Shown piece after piece: positions 36,026 through 48,763 of a stretch of DNA of 64,000 bases. The translations under genes were made by a program, and so were the position numbers. The stretch lies in the NCBI RefSeq assembly GCF_003144195.1, contig NW_020290010.1, forward strand, positions 186,001-250,000. The letters run 5' to 3'. How positions within the stretch are numbered: position 1 is the first letter of the stretch; every line of letters begins with the position of its first letter. The stretch comes from Ceraceosorus guamensis. Its lineage: Eukaryota; Basidiomycota; Exobasidiomycetes; Ceraceosorales; Ceraceosoraceae. The notes beneath the pieces were generated by a model. The model worked only from the letters and a program-made list of their open reading frames with translations, was not told the DNA's origin and made no database searches.

Positions 36026-36317
36026 CGCTTTACGAAGAGTTAAAGACTGGTTGTCTCTTTGCTCAGCCTCACTTCTCCTCCCCACATTCACCTCGTACAT
36101 TTGACATCAAATTCGTTTCAGAGTTGATCAGCACGCATACCGCAAGCAGCAAGTCCACGCAAAGCGACTCTTGACTCAGCAGCAGCAATTCAATCAAGCC
36201 ACGCCCACCTGGATCGCAGTAGTGCAGCTATAGCTTAGCTTGGCTCAGTCAATCTACACGCACACACCCACAAGCACTCGCGATCACACTCATCCCACTC
36301 CCTCGAGCGTCGCGACC

Positions 36318-36551
36318 ATGTCGTGCTGAGCGTTCGACCCATCATCAGCCTGCAATCGCACCCAGGAAAGCATCAAGCCTGTCTACTTGCCATTAGCTTC
36401 CTCCAAGCTCCTCCTTCGCACCACCTCACCATCCTCTTCTTTTTTTTTCCTTGCCCCAAGGCGGAAAACTTGAAGCTTTTTTGCTTACTCACCAAACATG
36501 ATCGACAGAATACGTTTCGCGTGCATTTCGATTTATATCGACGCTGCTTAG
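36318..36551 (+). promoter_or_regulatory. Upstream ORFs in a long leader
   Basis: Two short ATG-initiated frames precede the main start: 36318-36329 (three codons plus stop) and 36498-36551 (17 codons plus stop). If the leader is not spliced, both would be met by scanning ribosomes and should lower or condition translation of the acidic protein. Confidence 0.4.
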
Positions 36552-36771
36552 CATACATTCCCACTCGAGCTTGAACACAGCTCTCGACGATTTCGAAGAA
36601 AAGACCTTGCGACGAATTGGGATCGCATTCACCAAAGGGGCATTCGACCTCGCTGCCACGGCACCACGGCTCGACGGGCCTGCATCTGTCCGGCTCCCAG
36701 AGCTGCGCATCAAACAAATCGCCTCACGACCAAAGCAACAACAGCGGTTGTGCAGTCAGTCCAATCTCATC

Positions 36772-37629
36772 ATGTCGCTGCGCACCTTCTTCGACGACTC
36801 CTCTCGCCTCGAGCGACCAGCTCGCATGGCCAAGAGTCGCCGCGCCACGCTCATTGGCGCCTCGTCTCATCTGGATCAAACCGCAGGTGAAGGTCTGCGC
36901 CGCAGCGTTTTACTTCGCAACGCCATTACTAGAACGCGCGAGCAAGAGCAGTTGCCACCTTTTAATCAGGAGCCAAGCTACGATCGGCTGCCCGACGTGA
37001 CTACTTCTGACTACGACTATGAAGCGTTGGAGGATGAAGCTGGAGATGAAGAGCGTGTGCGCAGGCTTGACCAGCTAGCTTGGCTGGACGAATCTCACGA
37101 TGCATCCATCGATAACTCGACGCTCGATGAGGGGAACGACGATGAAGCGCGTTTCTTTGATGATCTGCTCGAGGAGCTCGGGTCTACGAATCACTCGCCG
37201 CCCAAATTTGGCTCTGGTTCCGGTGCCTCCTCGACGTCACTCTCGTCGTGGATGTCTTCGGACGTCTCTTCATGCAAAGACATTCGTTGCGATTGCCAAT
37301 CTTTGGGTAGTGAACATATAGCGACAGCTTGCACATCTTCCATCGAAACGCTCCCAAGCTTGATCGAGGATGACGCGGAGAGCGATGAGGCTTCGGACAG
37401 CGAAGATGAATCGACGTCGGTGACTCTTGATCGTGGAAGCGTGATCGCTTCTAAATCGGACGACGCTCAACTACAGGAACACGATCAGCTACCAAAGCCT
37501 GGCAAATGTACCTTTGCAGGAGCTCCACACAAAGCTCCTGGGCAAGATGCCCTAGCTTCGCGCTTCTCTACTTCGACCACCTACAATGTCGACTTGGATC
37601 GAATGCTTGCGATGCATCCTCTTGCTTGA
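36772..37629 (+). CDS. Acidic Ser-rich protein, unknown
   Basis: A single-exon frame of 285 residues from the ATG at 36772 (MSLRTFFDDSS). The frame extends upstream without an earlier ATG. The product is strongly acidic, with Asp/Glu clusters (DEAGDEERVRRLD, DDEARFFDDLLEELG, EDDAESDEASDSEDE) and Ser-rich spacers. No signal peptide, membrane helix or known domain is visible. Four Cys in the centre (SSCKDIRCDCQ, ATAC) do not form a standard zinc pattern. Composition is protein-like throughout. I do not recognise it. Confidence 0.65.
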   Translation: MSLRTFFDDSSRLERPARMAKSRRATLIGASSHLDQTAGEGLRRSVLLRNAITRTREQEQLPPFNQEPSYDRLPDVTTSDYDYEALEDEAGDEERVRRLDQLAWLDESHDASIDNSTLDEGNDDEARFFDDLLEELGSTNHSPPKFGSGSGASSTSLSSWMSSDVSSCKDIRCDCQSLGSEHIATACTSSIETLPSLIEDDAESDEASDSEDESTSVTLDRGSVIASKSDDAQLQEHDQLPKPGKCTFAGAPHKAPGQDALASRFSTSTTYNVDLDRMLAMHPLA

Positions 37630-38393
37630 CGCATCTCGCAACGAGGCTCAGAGGATGCCTTGTGTTCTTTGTTTCTTTTTCTTCTTCTTTTCCTTTGCCA
37701 AGCTGAAGTGATCAGCAGCAGATTCGGTAGACCCGCGTGCACAAGTTTTCGACGCGTCCGATTAACGCGCTGGATGGAATCGACATGCGGTCGCGGCACG
37801 TCGTAGACATTCATCCCGATGTAGCTTTCTGCATTGCGCCTTCACAACCCCATCATCCCACCTCTAGACTCTGACCCTTACTCTCGTGATGTTTCGATCG
37901 CTCCACACTCATGACTGGCTAGACTTGCCCTTGATCCACCTTCCATCCAGCTGCTTCACACACACGACGCAAATCAAGATGGCACAATGAAATGGATCAT
38001 GACTGTTGCGATCTGCACGTGCCACCGAGGTTGGATTCGAAAGTGTGCTTGCGCGAGTAGGCCACGCCGTGCGAATGGATGTGCAGAGCGATGAACAAAG
38101 GGGCAAGGAGAATGAACGCATTTGACAGGGGCCACGTGCAAGGAGAAAGAATGTGTGGGCGAGCGGACGGTCAGAATTCCTTGTCGGATCGAGCTTGAAG
38201 TCAGGTGGGCGGGGGGGAGATGAGAAGGACTGCAATTCGCGAGGGAATGGAACGAGCGTGACTTTGTGATGTGGATGAGCGCGGAAACTGCGTGACGTGG
38301 TGGGGAAGATTTGGGGCTGAGGGATGCGTGCATCATGATTTGGACGAGGGGCAAAGGCTGAAAGGAAATGGAGGGAGAGGGGGGAGCCAAGGC
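37630..38393. other. Convergent intergenic region
   Basis: This 764 bp lies between the 3' ends of two converging genes. A minus-strand open frame at 37974-38390 is Pro/Ser/His-rich and adjoins the end of the RasGEF gene; I regard it as 3' UTR sequence. Nothing else seen. Confidence 0.5.
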
Positions 38394-41300
38394 TCAGGAC
38401 TCGGCGATGTACGAGACTCTTTCGAAGGAGGAGGAGGTAAAAGCGGAAGGGGAGGGGAAGGTTAGAAATTTGCCCAGTCGAAACGTCGCGGGAGCGAACA
38501 CTGCTTCGTGCTCACTGAGTCATCTGGTTCGAGTCCAACGAACGAATCTTGAGCGCCTTGACGTACACGGCCGCGCTGGCCTCGTAGGGATACAGACGAG
38601 CGCGTTGCTGAAAGGCCATGACCGTCTTGACGATGGCCGCAGTGTTGCGAGCTTTGTACACGTTGATCAGTGGTTCAAGCTTGATGGAAGGCGGCAAGGG
38701 AGGCAAATGATCGAAGGCGCGAGGCTCTGCCGGGATCAATTCTGGCTTGAGGCCGGCGGGCGCGCTCTTGCTGAGATCGACCGGTTGCGTGGAAGGAGAT
38801 GATGGGTCGAGAAGCGATGGAAGCGCGTCATTGATGGCCAAGTCGGAGATGAAGAGGCCTGAACCGAGATTCATCCGGTATTTCGATCAGCAACAGCAGT
38901 TTATCACAGCAGCTAGACATGCGTCCGACTCACCGAAGAAAGGTATGCAGCCTTCACTGACGGTTCCCTTTGCCGTCGCTCCGCCCGCAGTAGCGCCGTT
39001 GAGACGAACAGAAGGAGGTCGAGCAGTGCCGACGCTGGCCATGTCGTCTACGTATGCATCCGAAACCATATCGCGCATGGCGTTTCGCATAAGTCTAAAG
39101 TTGCGCACTGGGCTGACAAAGCTCTTGAGATCCCGCAAGACCCTCATCTCCCACATGCCAACCCTGCTCCAGGTTCTCCGCAGTCTTTCAACCCACGGAG
39201 ACTGTAGACCAAAGATGATCTGGGCAAGGGAAGCAAAGTTGGAGTGTTGCCAGCATTTCTGCGGGAGCGTTCGAGAAAGGCATGGTCAGTCTCTACCATA
39301 TCCCTAAGCGCACTATGGAGACCACACTCACAAAGGCAACGCGAATGAACTTAGCTACGACGGCAGCACGCTCGTCGACGTTCTGCGTCAAGACGATCTC
39401 GCTGGCAACCCAATTGCAAGTCAAGTTGAAGCGAGCAACGATTGCAGATACAGCGCTATCGGTATGGACTTTGCGATACGAGATGGCCTCAGCTTTCGCG
39501 CGCACTCGGCCTTGGTAGAAAGTTTCCCAATCGTTGACAACGCCAACCGTCTGCTTCCACCGATCCGAAACGAGCTCTTCCCATGTGACAGCTTTGAGCA
39601 GCTCGGCTTCGATGAGGCACAGCTGCTGCGCCATGCTCTCCGAGCTGTATTGCAAGAGGAAGGAGCGATGGACGGGCGGCGGATTCCACTGCGCGTTTGA
39701 GAGCTGAGGAGTCTGCTGTGTGCTGCCAGGGGACAACGTGTTGCTGAGAGCGCCTCCGTGGCTCTTGCGGCGCTGCGTCGGTTTTCCGCCCAGGCGCGGA
39801 GCAGGCAGCTCGGAGCGCTGAGCTTCAAAGCGACCTTGACGATCAGCGTTGAGGGCAGCAATGAGATCGGGGAGATCCGACACGCTGCTCGCGCGGGGCT
39901 CTGCTTGCGCTTCTGCCATAGAAGCGTGAGACTCGTTTGCCTTCGAGGCGTCTGCTTGGGCCACTGCTTCCGAGCCGGCGATCTGAGAATCGTCCGCAGC
40001 TGGCCCACTTAGTTGCGCACCTGTTGACGTCTGCGCGTTCCGCGCCAGGCTTTCCAGGAAGAGCTTCTCCACTCGCTTCGCCTTGGACCGTTGTTTATCC
40101 TCATCTATGACACCTTCTAAGCGCCGTAAGGCAGCTTCAACGTCTCCAGGCTCCTCGTCGTCGCTATCGGCAAGATCGAGTCTGAAGCCACGGACGAGCT
40201 CGTAGCCGGCCAAGGCTTCATCTGGGTCGAACAGATCGGTCTGCAGCATTCCGATGACCGGATCAGGATGCAGCAACTCGGCCTCCGCTCTTTGACGCTC
40301 CATGAAGCTCATTCGCGTTGACAGAATCGAAGGCGCGTAGTTGCTACCGGGGCCGCCAAACCCGGGGGCGCGCGTCAAAGACGCGTTTCCGACCGACGCG
40401 CGGGCGCCTAAAGGGCTGTAGACTTGGCCTGGGTTGAAGCTAGCAAGGCTTTCCATGCTCATGCGAATCGCTTTTGTCGGCTCCAAATCCTGGACGTGCT
40501 GGGCCATGCGAAGATCCCTGGCACCTGGCAGTCTGCGCAAGGCCCTTCTGACCACTCCATCGTCCTCATCACTCGAGAGGTCGATGTCGTCGATCTGAAC
40601 GATGTTCGGCCGGTCGCTGCTGGTTCGTTGCATGCTAGCGATCGATCTGATGCTTTGCCTGCTGCCAAGGCCTCGGTATCGGCTCGAAAGCATTGAGCTG
40701 CGTGGCTCCTGGGGCGCAGTGGACTTTCGCAAGCTAGGCGTACGAATGACAGTGGAGTCGGACCGAAGAGTAGATGCGCTTGGAGCGTGGTGGACCGGAT
40801 GTTGCCCGCCATCGCTCACTTCGCTGATTGCCGCCTCCCCCAAGGAAGTGCCCGGCATCGCAGAGAGCGCTCCTTGCTCCGCTAGTAATGGATCGTGATC
40901 AGTGCTAGTCAACATGGCCTTCGCGTCGGGCCCTGTCAGAGCGTCGTTTGACCCGGAGTCGCTCGCAATGCCTGCACCCTCGATGCCGAGTCCAGCGCGA
41001 GCGCTGACATTCGGCACGGTCAATTCGCGCTCCGAGGCAGACAAATCCAAGCTTGAGGCAGGAGTGCTTCTCGTCTGCGCGCTCGCACCGCTGAGACTTG
41101 GGGTACCCTCCATCCCAGCACTTTCACCCGCACTATCGCTGCTGATGTTCCCGAGAGCCTCATCTTCCGTCAGCTCGCTGGGCGCGAGCGCCCGCTCTTC
41201 TGCGGTGTGGAGGTGCGACGCCAGCGCATGACGGATGTCGCCTTTTTGATCCTCGTCCCTGAGTCCGAAGAACGAGATGAAATTCTCCAAGCCTCCTCGA

Positions 41301-44300
41301 ATGAAGAGCAAGTCGCCGCTCTCATTTGCCTCGAATTCCAATCCGTCGATGCCATTGGCTTCGGAAGCATTGTTTGGCGCGCCACGCTGCCCAATGACAC
41401 GGCGGAACCTCGAGATGCGCCCGACGGTATTGACAAACACCCTCGAGATAGGATTCTGAGAGGAAGGAAGCACAGGTGGCAGCATTCCAGACTGTGACGT
41501 GCCAGAAGCCGTTGAGCTATAAGGCTGGAGAGGACTGGGAGGCGCTGCTTGTTGGCGCGTAGCAGGCGCCAAGGTATGACGATGGCGCACAAGGCGTGCC
41601 GCACCCCCTCGGCCGTACAGAGCACGAACGCCGTCAGCTTCTTCGACGTTGGCGATATCGGCCGAGGACAGCTCTGGCGCAGCGTCCCTCGAGGGCATGA
41701 GTGACTGCTGAATGGCAAAGGGAGCTTTCTTTGGCGCATCTTCTCCCGAGTCCTCGCTAAAGTTGAGGTCCACCTCTTCTGTTTTGCTTGCTTCGACGTT
41801 CTGTGTTCCTTGAGACGAAGCAGCGAACGCGGCAGACGAGTGACCCGCTTCGGGACTTGGTTCGCTCTGATTACTGTCCGACCGTCCGCTCTCGTGAAGA
41901 AGCAGGCCGCTCATGCCGGCGCTCTGATACTGCTCCTTCAGACTCCTGACGAGCTTCTTCAAGCTGCGTATGATACCAGCATCGGCAGGTCTGGATCGAA
42001 GCTCCTGCTCTGATCCGATTCTGTTCAGCCATTCCGTCAACTGACGCCTGAGCGCGCGATCGGGCAAGAAATCGGCCTCAAAGAAGTTGGACAGCCAATG
42101 CTTCAGAACGACATAAGTGCGAACCCGGACAATGCGCCTTTGCGCTTCGTCGGAAGGTCCTACCGCTTGGGCCATGGCCCACTTGAAGCGCATGATCAAT
42201 AGCGATAGCAAATCGGAGGCCGTCATGAAGCTTCGGAAGGTGAGGAAAAAATCCGTCAACAACCTGCCATCGATCTCCGACGTCAGCTCCGAGACGATAC
42301 GAGTGGACGTGCCCGCGATGAGGAAAGGCTTGGGCTGCGTTGAAGTTGATGACATGAAGGAGCCTGCGCCGCTGGCTGAGCCTGTGCGCTTGGAGCGACT
42401 TCCGCTTCGAGCTCTCCCATGGGCTTGCTGGGTGCCCTGTCCAGCACTGGTCGGCGAAGAGGTAGCAGCGACAGCCGAGCCGCCCTCGCCCGTCACAGCG
42501 CGAGCAGTGCTGTAGCGCTTCGCTGCTGCGTTGGTTCCAGGCTGCGAAGAAGGTGCAGAGCCGTCGTTGCCCGCCGAAGCTTTGGCTTGTCGACCGAAGG
42601 GTGTGTCTCCCAGCTGAGGACTATCCGGAAGAACCCTTCCATCACGACCACAAAGCTGCAGCTGCCCGTCCATATCAGAGGACCGCATCGCCCAGATAGC
42701 AAATCTGGGATCATCTCCACACGTAGCAGAGGCGATCGTGACGCGCGCAGATTCTTTGGTGGGTGCGCCTGAAGGACCCAAGGCGGGATCCTCCGTCGAG
42801 GAAGGGCTACGAGTGTGCACCGGACTCTGATCTTCGCCCGACGACGACAGTGTTGTTGCTAAGCTGGATCGTTTCGAATCTCCGCCGCTGGTGGAAGTTG
42901 TAGGAGAGATGATTGATGCCGCGTCAGTCAAGGCATAATGCTGGAGCACATCAAATATCAAGGTCTCTTCATCCTTGGCGCTGATGGCAGAAAGCGGTAC
43001 CATCCTTTCCGCCTCGTCGTCCTCGTCTCTGTACCCTTCGTCACAAAGAATTTCCTCGCGCTCGCTGATGTCGAGATGCGGCAGGATGGCTGGAGGAAGT
43101 GTCGACAGCAAGATTTTTTCTTCCCCAGCTCGCGCGGTGGCTGCGGAGTCGGCACTTTCGAAGCTCTGGGCCTCCCGAAGCAGCCTCTGGCGCGGGCTAG
43201 CGGGGGAGCGAGAGTCAGACAAGCTTCTCGCGTGCAGGGCAGAGGCGTGATTACCAGAAGCGTCGGGCCCCTGGTCTTGGTCTGAGCTGTAAGGCGACCG
43301 ACCTTGAGCAGCGGCAAACTTGTGCACATCCTTGAAAAGCGGCTCGCCAAAGTTTGTCATCTGAGGTATGGGCGACGTGTCCCAAGAGGTGCCCCTTGTC
43401 ACTGCCGCTTTTGCAGAAGAGGAAGAAGTTGCGCTGCCTCCTCTGGCCATGGGCACAACTGGGTGGCCAAAAGGACTAGCCCCTCGCCAGCTGGATGGAG
43501 GCGCTGCTCTGCGCGACAGGTTGGCAGCAGCGTGGGCTTCCAGACCCGTCCTCAGAGACACGTCTTCGCCCTTTGACTCGTATCTGGACAGAATATGCTG
43601 CTGCTGCTGTTCTTGAGCATGCTGTACTTCTTGTTGCTGTTCTTGTCTGAGTCCCAAGATAGCGCCCAAGACATCACCGCCTTGCAACCTGTCAGCCTCT
43701 GCTGCTGTCAATCTATCGCGCACGTTCAAAGGGGCGCTGAAGGATCGCGAAGATTGATTCATGGCGTGACCTGCTTCTTGAGGCGGAGACAACAATGTGG
43801 AAGGAATCTGAGGCATTGGAGGAGTGTTCCCCGACTTGGCTTGACTGGGGAGAGGAGGCACAACGACCCAGCCAGAAGCAGCGGAGCTAGACCCTGCGGC
43901 GTTCTTCGCTTGTCCAGAAGACGCTCCCATCAAACCCATGCTTCGTAATGTCGGGATGCTCTTGCTGGTCTTGAGAGCCTTGCTCTTGCCTTTACTAGCT
44001 CTACCAGTAGACCCAGCAGCCGAGCCGTTCCCTTTGCTGCCTGCACGTCCTCGTCGAGCTTTGAACGCCGAGTCGCCTGCCGTTCCCGCGCTGAGATCCT
44101 CCACACTGAGACGCGCCATCGTGTCGATGTCATGGGAAGCTGCTAAAGCGACGCTCTCCGAGCTCGAGCGCGGCATAGTCGGAGAGCTGCTATCTAGGCC
44201 CATTGCGTCTGCTTGAGACGCTGGTTCGTTCCTGTACTTGAAACGATACACGGTTCTACCACCTTCAATGCGCTTGGCTGTAATTCTGAAAGGCGTGCCG

Positions 44301-44737
44301 CGGCCGTAGTCGAGTTCGTCAGAGGCGGTAGCGTCGGACGATACGAAGGGAGATGGATGCACAGATGAAGAGGCGGACGATGAGGCTTGAGCAGATGCGA
44401 CAGCAGCAGCAGCTGCTGCTTCCTCCTCCTCATAAGGCCTCAGATATATGCCATACTTGGTAGCCAACAGCTTCACAGCGTTCCAATTGGTTGTCTCGAC
44501 ATCAGGAGCGCTAGATGCATCAGGAAAGCTGGATAATGTAGCTGCAGACGCGCCCGAGCCCGCTGCAGGGATGGATGCTGTCATTGCGGTGCGGGACGAG
44601 GATGTGGGCAACTGGATGTGGTCGCTCTTGCTCGTGTCGGATGATGATGGTGCGGCTTGAGTCGAGACCGCAGCGGCGGCCGAAGGGGCGATGCCCAGAT
44701 TTGAGCGACGACGCGCGGCGGTCGGCAGTTGATTCAT
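38394..44737 (-). CDS. Large Ras guanine-nucleotide exchange factor
   Basis: Activates a Ras-family GTPase by promoting GDP release. Exons: 44737-39332, 39258-38934, 38858-38516 and a small last exon 38418-38394, giving 2032 residues. The first 800 residues are disordered and Ser-rich with Gln and Ala tracts. A RasGEF_N (REM) domain lies at about 810-935 (RLLTDFFLTFRSFM, YVVLKHWLSNFF). A long disordered Ser-rich linker leads to the catalytic CDC25 domain from about 1680 to the end (SMAQQLCLIEAELLKAVTWEEL, FNLTCNWVASEIV, FLRRTW-like region). Without the last intron the frame stops at 38512, seven residues shorter. The donor GTGAGC, CTAAC branch site and pyrimidine tract favour splicing. Target GTPase unknown; Cdc25-, Bud5- and Lte1-like are all possible. 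Confidence 0.92.
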
Positions 44738-45069
44738 CGTGCTGATCTACTGTGCGGTCCTCATTTGCATGTGGAGAAACATATGCAAGATCGGCCGGTG
44801 CCAGTGCGATGTGTCGATGGATGCATGGATGTTTGGCAAGTCGGTCGGTGAGACAAGCAAGCAAGTAGGCGTTTGTAGATCAGGGCAGCAAAGAGCCAAG
44901 CCCTGCCGTGGTAATCCTGAAAAGCCAGGGAGGTCGTGGGTACGTGTATAGATGAGGAGCGAGGCCAAGACCCGTGAGAGCTAGTTCTTGTACAGTCGCG
45001 GACCTTATTCTCGGGGCAGCAGCAGAGCTGCGAGAGCAAGTTTCGGTCAATCGAGGTGCCTGCGCGCTG

Positions 45070-45090
45070 CAGCAGCAGCAGCAGCAGCAG
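45070..45090. repeat. (CAG)7 microsatellite
   Basis: Seven perfect CAG units in the presumed upstream region of the RasGEF gene (read as CTG on its strand). Non-coding. Confidence 0.95.
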
Positions 45091-45421
45091 CCTCCCCGCG
45101 CTCACTGTAGACTTCATAGCGATCGATCGAGCGCCCGTGATTAAATTGTAGCACGCGTAACGCTCAAAGCTTTAATTACGGTATGCACCCCATTTGAGCT
45201 TTGCAATCTGAATGAAGGCGCGTTCACAAAGCCGCACGTGCTGAAGGACTTGGCGTGTCGATTGAGCTTCTCTCGGAGCCTCTGTCCAAAAGTGTCTCCC
45301 CATGTAGCTCCAGGATATGGACCCAAATCTGTTTGGGGCTTTGACTGTACACGAGACTGTGTGCGAGTGGTAGTCCTGAGCAGTGTATACATGCTGCAGT
45401 ACTTGCGGTGTGTACAATCTT

Positions 45422-45448
45422 GAATCACGACTGTGAATATTCGTGATT
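45422..45448. repeat. Inverted pair of the dispersed TCGTGA motif
   Basis: GAATCACGA and, ten bases on, ATTCGTGATTGA: two copies in opposite orientation close together, flanked by A/T-rich sequence and a GCATGCATGC palindromic tract. Confidence 0.7.
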
Positions 45449-46618
45449 GAATACAAATATGCATGCATGCACCGGTGCGTGCGACCGCGCGGGGTCCGAG
45501 ATCCGCGCATGGGCGCTGCGCGTGTTTTGCGTCGTGTTCGTAGACCCATCGACGTCAAGCATGCTGCTGGCTGGCCTAGCTTGCGCGCTTCGTTTTGACT
45601 CCAGACTCCACTCACGGCTGCAGCGGCCAACACCAGCATCTCGAGGTTCGAAACACGCGCGATCAGTTTGCTCAAAGAGGCAAGTCATGCACATACATAT
45701 GAATAAGCCGCGACGTGGACAGCTGCTGACTTCGGACTCGCGACCCAGTGCAGACTGCCGAGTAAGGTGTGCGCGGCTCACAAGTCGGAAGTCCTCCTCG
45801 ACTTGTGGGTTGTAAATGTGGGGTTTGGCAATTTGGGAAATCCGGGCTGCGTGCGCGATCAGAGTCTTGAGTCTTCTTGCGTGCACCACTCGGGACTGGT
45901 AGCATATGTCTCGAGTGCGCCAAGGCGTGTCCGAGCGGCAGATGGGCGCGGTAAGTAGGTGCGGTACCAAGTACCGAGGACGATGTTCTCGAATTGTTGT
46001 GAATGAAAGCACCTGAACGATGCTACAAAATCGTGAACGGGCATCGGTACGCCTGCAGTCTTGAGTTGCCGTACGTCTGATTGACGCTAAACCAGATGCA
46101 TCACTCAAGACTATAGAGCTTCTTCCTGAGCATCATGCTAAGCTCTTGTGCGCACCTGGGCGGCTGTCGGCTTTTGACACCTCGTGATTGGACAGGCTCT
46201 CACTCGCTTGTGCTTATTTCTGGCACAGACGACCAAGTATCATGAATCTTGCTGCCTGCCATGCCTCTTTCGGAGCCTTCATTTGTTCGACCCAGAAACA
46301 ACGGCTGGGCTGCGATGACAAGCTCGATCCAAAGGTCGCTTTGCCAAAAACAGGTCCTAGGGGCTGTCACGGCGGTGCCTAATTTGAGCCGGCGCTCCAC
46401 CAAAACTCGAGGTCACGTGATGATTTTGGAGTCGAAAAAAGTTGAGACGGATCGGTGTGTGACAAATCAAGAATGCCTCTAACCTCGCGGAGTGCGCCAT
46501 TTTTGACAATCAACAATCACAATCAGAATGGTGGACTACGAATGTACACCTTTGTCAAGTCTCGTCAGACCGTTCCTCGTATCGATTCAGCTCCCAGTCC
46601 AAAGCTCATTTCCAGCGC

Positions 46619-48763
46619 ATGCAAGCCAGCAACATGTCGTCGACCGCCACGACGACATTGACGCTATCCACGCGGGATGGAACGAGCTCGAAAGCGGGCG
46701 ACCAGTCGACCAAGCGTCGCAAAGGACCCAAGCCAGGCAGTTCCAAAGAAGGCAACACTGCCGAGAATCTCGTCCGAGTATGCGCCGACATAGCTTCTCT
46801 GCTAGTGCAAGCCTACGACAAAGGCTTGCCTCTGGAAGTGAACCTTTTCCGAAAGCAAGCATGCAAGAAGCACGGGTATTCTGGAATTCCTAGAATGACG
46901 GAAGTGATTGCTTCCATTCCCGAATCTCATAGGAAGAGCATCATCCCTCTGATCAAGGCGAAGCCCATCAGAAGCGCTAGTGGCATTGCGGTGGTGGCGG
47001 TCATGAGCAAGCCGCACAGGTGCCCTCACATCAGCTTGACTGGTAATGTCTGCGTCTACTGTCCAGGTGGACCGGACAGCGACTTCGAGTACAGCACGCA
47101 GAGCTACACGGGCTACGAGGTGAGTAGGCCTGTCTAGTAGGTCGACGGTGGTGCATCTAGGCAGGAAGACCGGAGCTATTGTGGCCGAATGGGCGGTCTT
47201 GAGGAATGAAGAATCAAGGTGAAGCCGCATGAAGGTGACAGATTCAGCTCACGCTACAAGTGCCTCACGACAGCCGACATCAATGAGGGCGATTCGTGCT
47301 CGCTACGATCCGTTCGAGCAGTCGCGCAGCCGAATATCTCAGCTCAGAGAACTGGGCCACTCGACGGACAAAGTCGAATTCATCGTGATGGGCGGGACCT
47401 TCATGTCCCTGCCTCAGGATTACAGGGACGAGTTCATTGCTCAGCTGCACAACAGCTTGAGCGGATGGACAGGAAAGGATGTGGACGAAGCAGTCAGGTA
47501 CGTTTTCTTGGAGGATGCTGTGCTCAAGAAGCCGTTCTCTCAATATTCGTCTGCTCTCTTATCGCAAGGTTCTCCGAAAGATCGTCGACCAAGTGCATTG
47601 GGATCACTATGTGCGTAGGGAGCTTCAGTGGTTGGCACCGCATACGTTTCCGCTCACATCCTCGGCTTTCTTCCCCAACACTTGCAGAGAAACGCGGCCA
47701 GACTACTGCCTTCGACCGCACATATCCCAACTGCTGAGGTACGGCTGCACACGACTGGAGATTGGTGTTCAGTCCGTCTACGAGGATGTAGCTCGGGATA
47801 CGAATCGGGGCCACACCGTCAAAGCTACCTGCGAAACGTTTCATCTGGCCAAAGATGCGGGCTACAAAGTCGTAGCTCACATGATGCCCAACTTGCCCAA
47901 CGTGAGTCATCTGCCGGCCATCTCGCGAGTCATGGCTGCCTTCGCGCTGCAAGCTCACCAAATTTCCTGTCGACGCACATGCCGTGATGCAGGTGCCAGC
48001 AGAGAGGGACATGGCGCAATTCGTAGAGTACTTTGAGAACCCGGCTTTCAGATCCGATGGTTTGAAGCTCTATCCCACGCTCGTCATTCGTGGCACGGGA
48101 CTTTACGAGCTCTGGAGGACAGGTAGATACAAGTCGTACCCTGCAAGTTACTTGGTCGAGCTAGTGGCGCGAATCTTGGCTCTCGTGCCGCCTTGGACGC
48201 GCATCTATCGGGTGCAGCGGGACATTCCGATGCCCATCGTCACTTCTGGCGTGGAGAACGGAAACCTGCATCAGTTGGCCGACGATCGGGTCAGAGATTT
48301 GGGTCTGGAATGCAGAGACGTCCGATCGCGCGAAGTCGGCATTCACGAGATCAAGGACAAAGTGAGACCTACAGATGTGGAGCTGGTTCGTAGAGATTAT
48401 TCTGCCAATGGAGGTTGGGAAACTTTTTTGGCCTACGAAGATCCAGAGAAGGATGTGCTGGTGGCTCTCTTGCGTTTGAGAAAGTGCTCCGACGCTACAT
48501 TCAGACCCGAACTGACAAAGGGTCCGAGCAGCATCGTAAGGGAACTGCACACGTACGGCAGTGCCGTACCTATACACTCTAGAGACCCTACGAAATTCCA
48601 ACACCAGGGATTCGGGACATTGTTGATGGAAGAGGCGGAGAGGATAGCAAGGGAGGAACACGGAAGTGAAAAATTAGCGGTCATCAGCGGTGTCGGAACG
48701 AGAGACTACTACGCCCGTCTAGGCTACCATTTGGACGGTCCTTACATGAGCAAGATGCTCTGA
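46619..48763 (+). CDS. ELP3: Elongator complex catalytic subunit Elp3
   Basis: Elp3 uses a radical-SAM domain and an acetyltransferase domain to modify wobble uridines of tRNA (cm5U formation). Five exons (46619-47119, 47274-47497, 47569-47610, 47688-47901, 47993-48763) give 583 residues, about the usual size. The radical-SAM cysteines form [14 protein letters not shown] (CX9CX2C) near residue 135. ETRPDYC and GVQSVYEDV follow. The acetyl-CoA loop [12 protein letters not shown] and the C-terminal [16 protein letters not shown] are intact. Five bases short of a second in-frame ATG (46634), the start at 46619 gives a short basic N-terminus; either could be used. Exon 3 is only 42 nt. Confidence 0.97.

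Larger units (their letters stand above)
34945..36771. other. Intergenic region and long leader of the next gene
   Basis: This 1.8 kb has no supported gene. It holds motif copies at 35651-35659 and 35961-35969, a CGTGATTCGTG variant near 35350, and a TATAAG at 36020-36025 followed by C/T-rich sequence. From there to the start codon at 36772 it probably is the 5' leader of the acidic protein gene. Confidence 0.55.
44738..46618. other. Divergent intergenic region, RasGEF/ELP3
   Basis: This 1.9 kb lies between divergent genes. It holds a (CAG)7 tract at 45070-45090 and a motif pair at 45422-45448 next to a GCATGCATGC tract. A 227-codon minus frame at 45425-46108 overlaps these motifs and has no recognisable feature, so I do not call it. 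Confidence 0.55.

Noticed and set aside
45640-45660. GGTTCGAAAC resembling a tRNA T-loop
   Set aside because: Flanking bases do not form the T-stem and no cloverleaf is possible.
45425-46108. 227-codon minus-strand frame between RasGEF and ELP3
   Set aside because: It runs through dispersed motifs and a GCATGC tract, has no recognisable feature, and lies in a divergent promoter.
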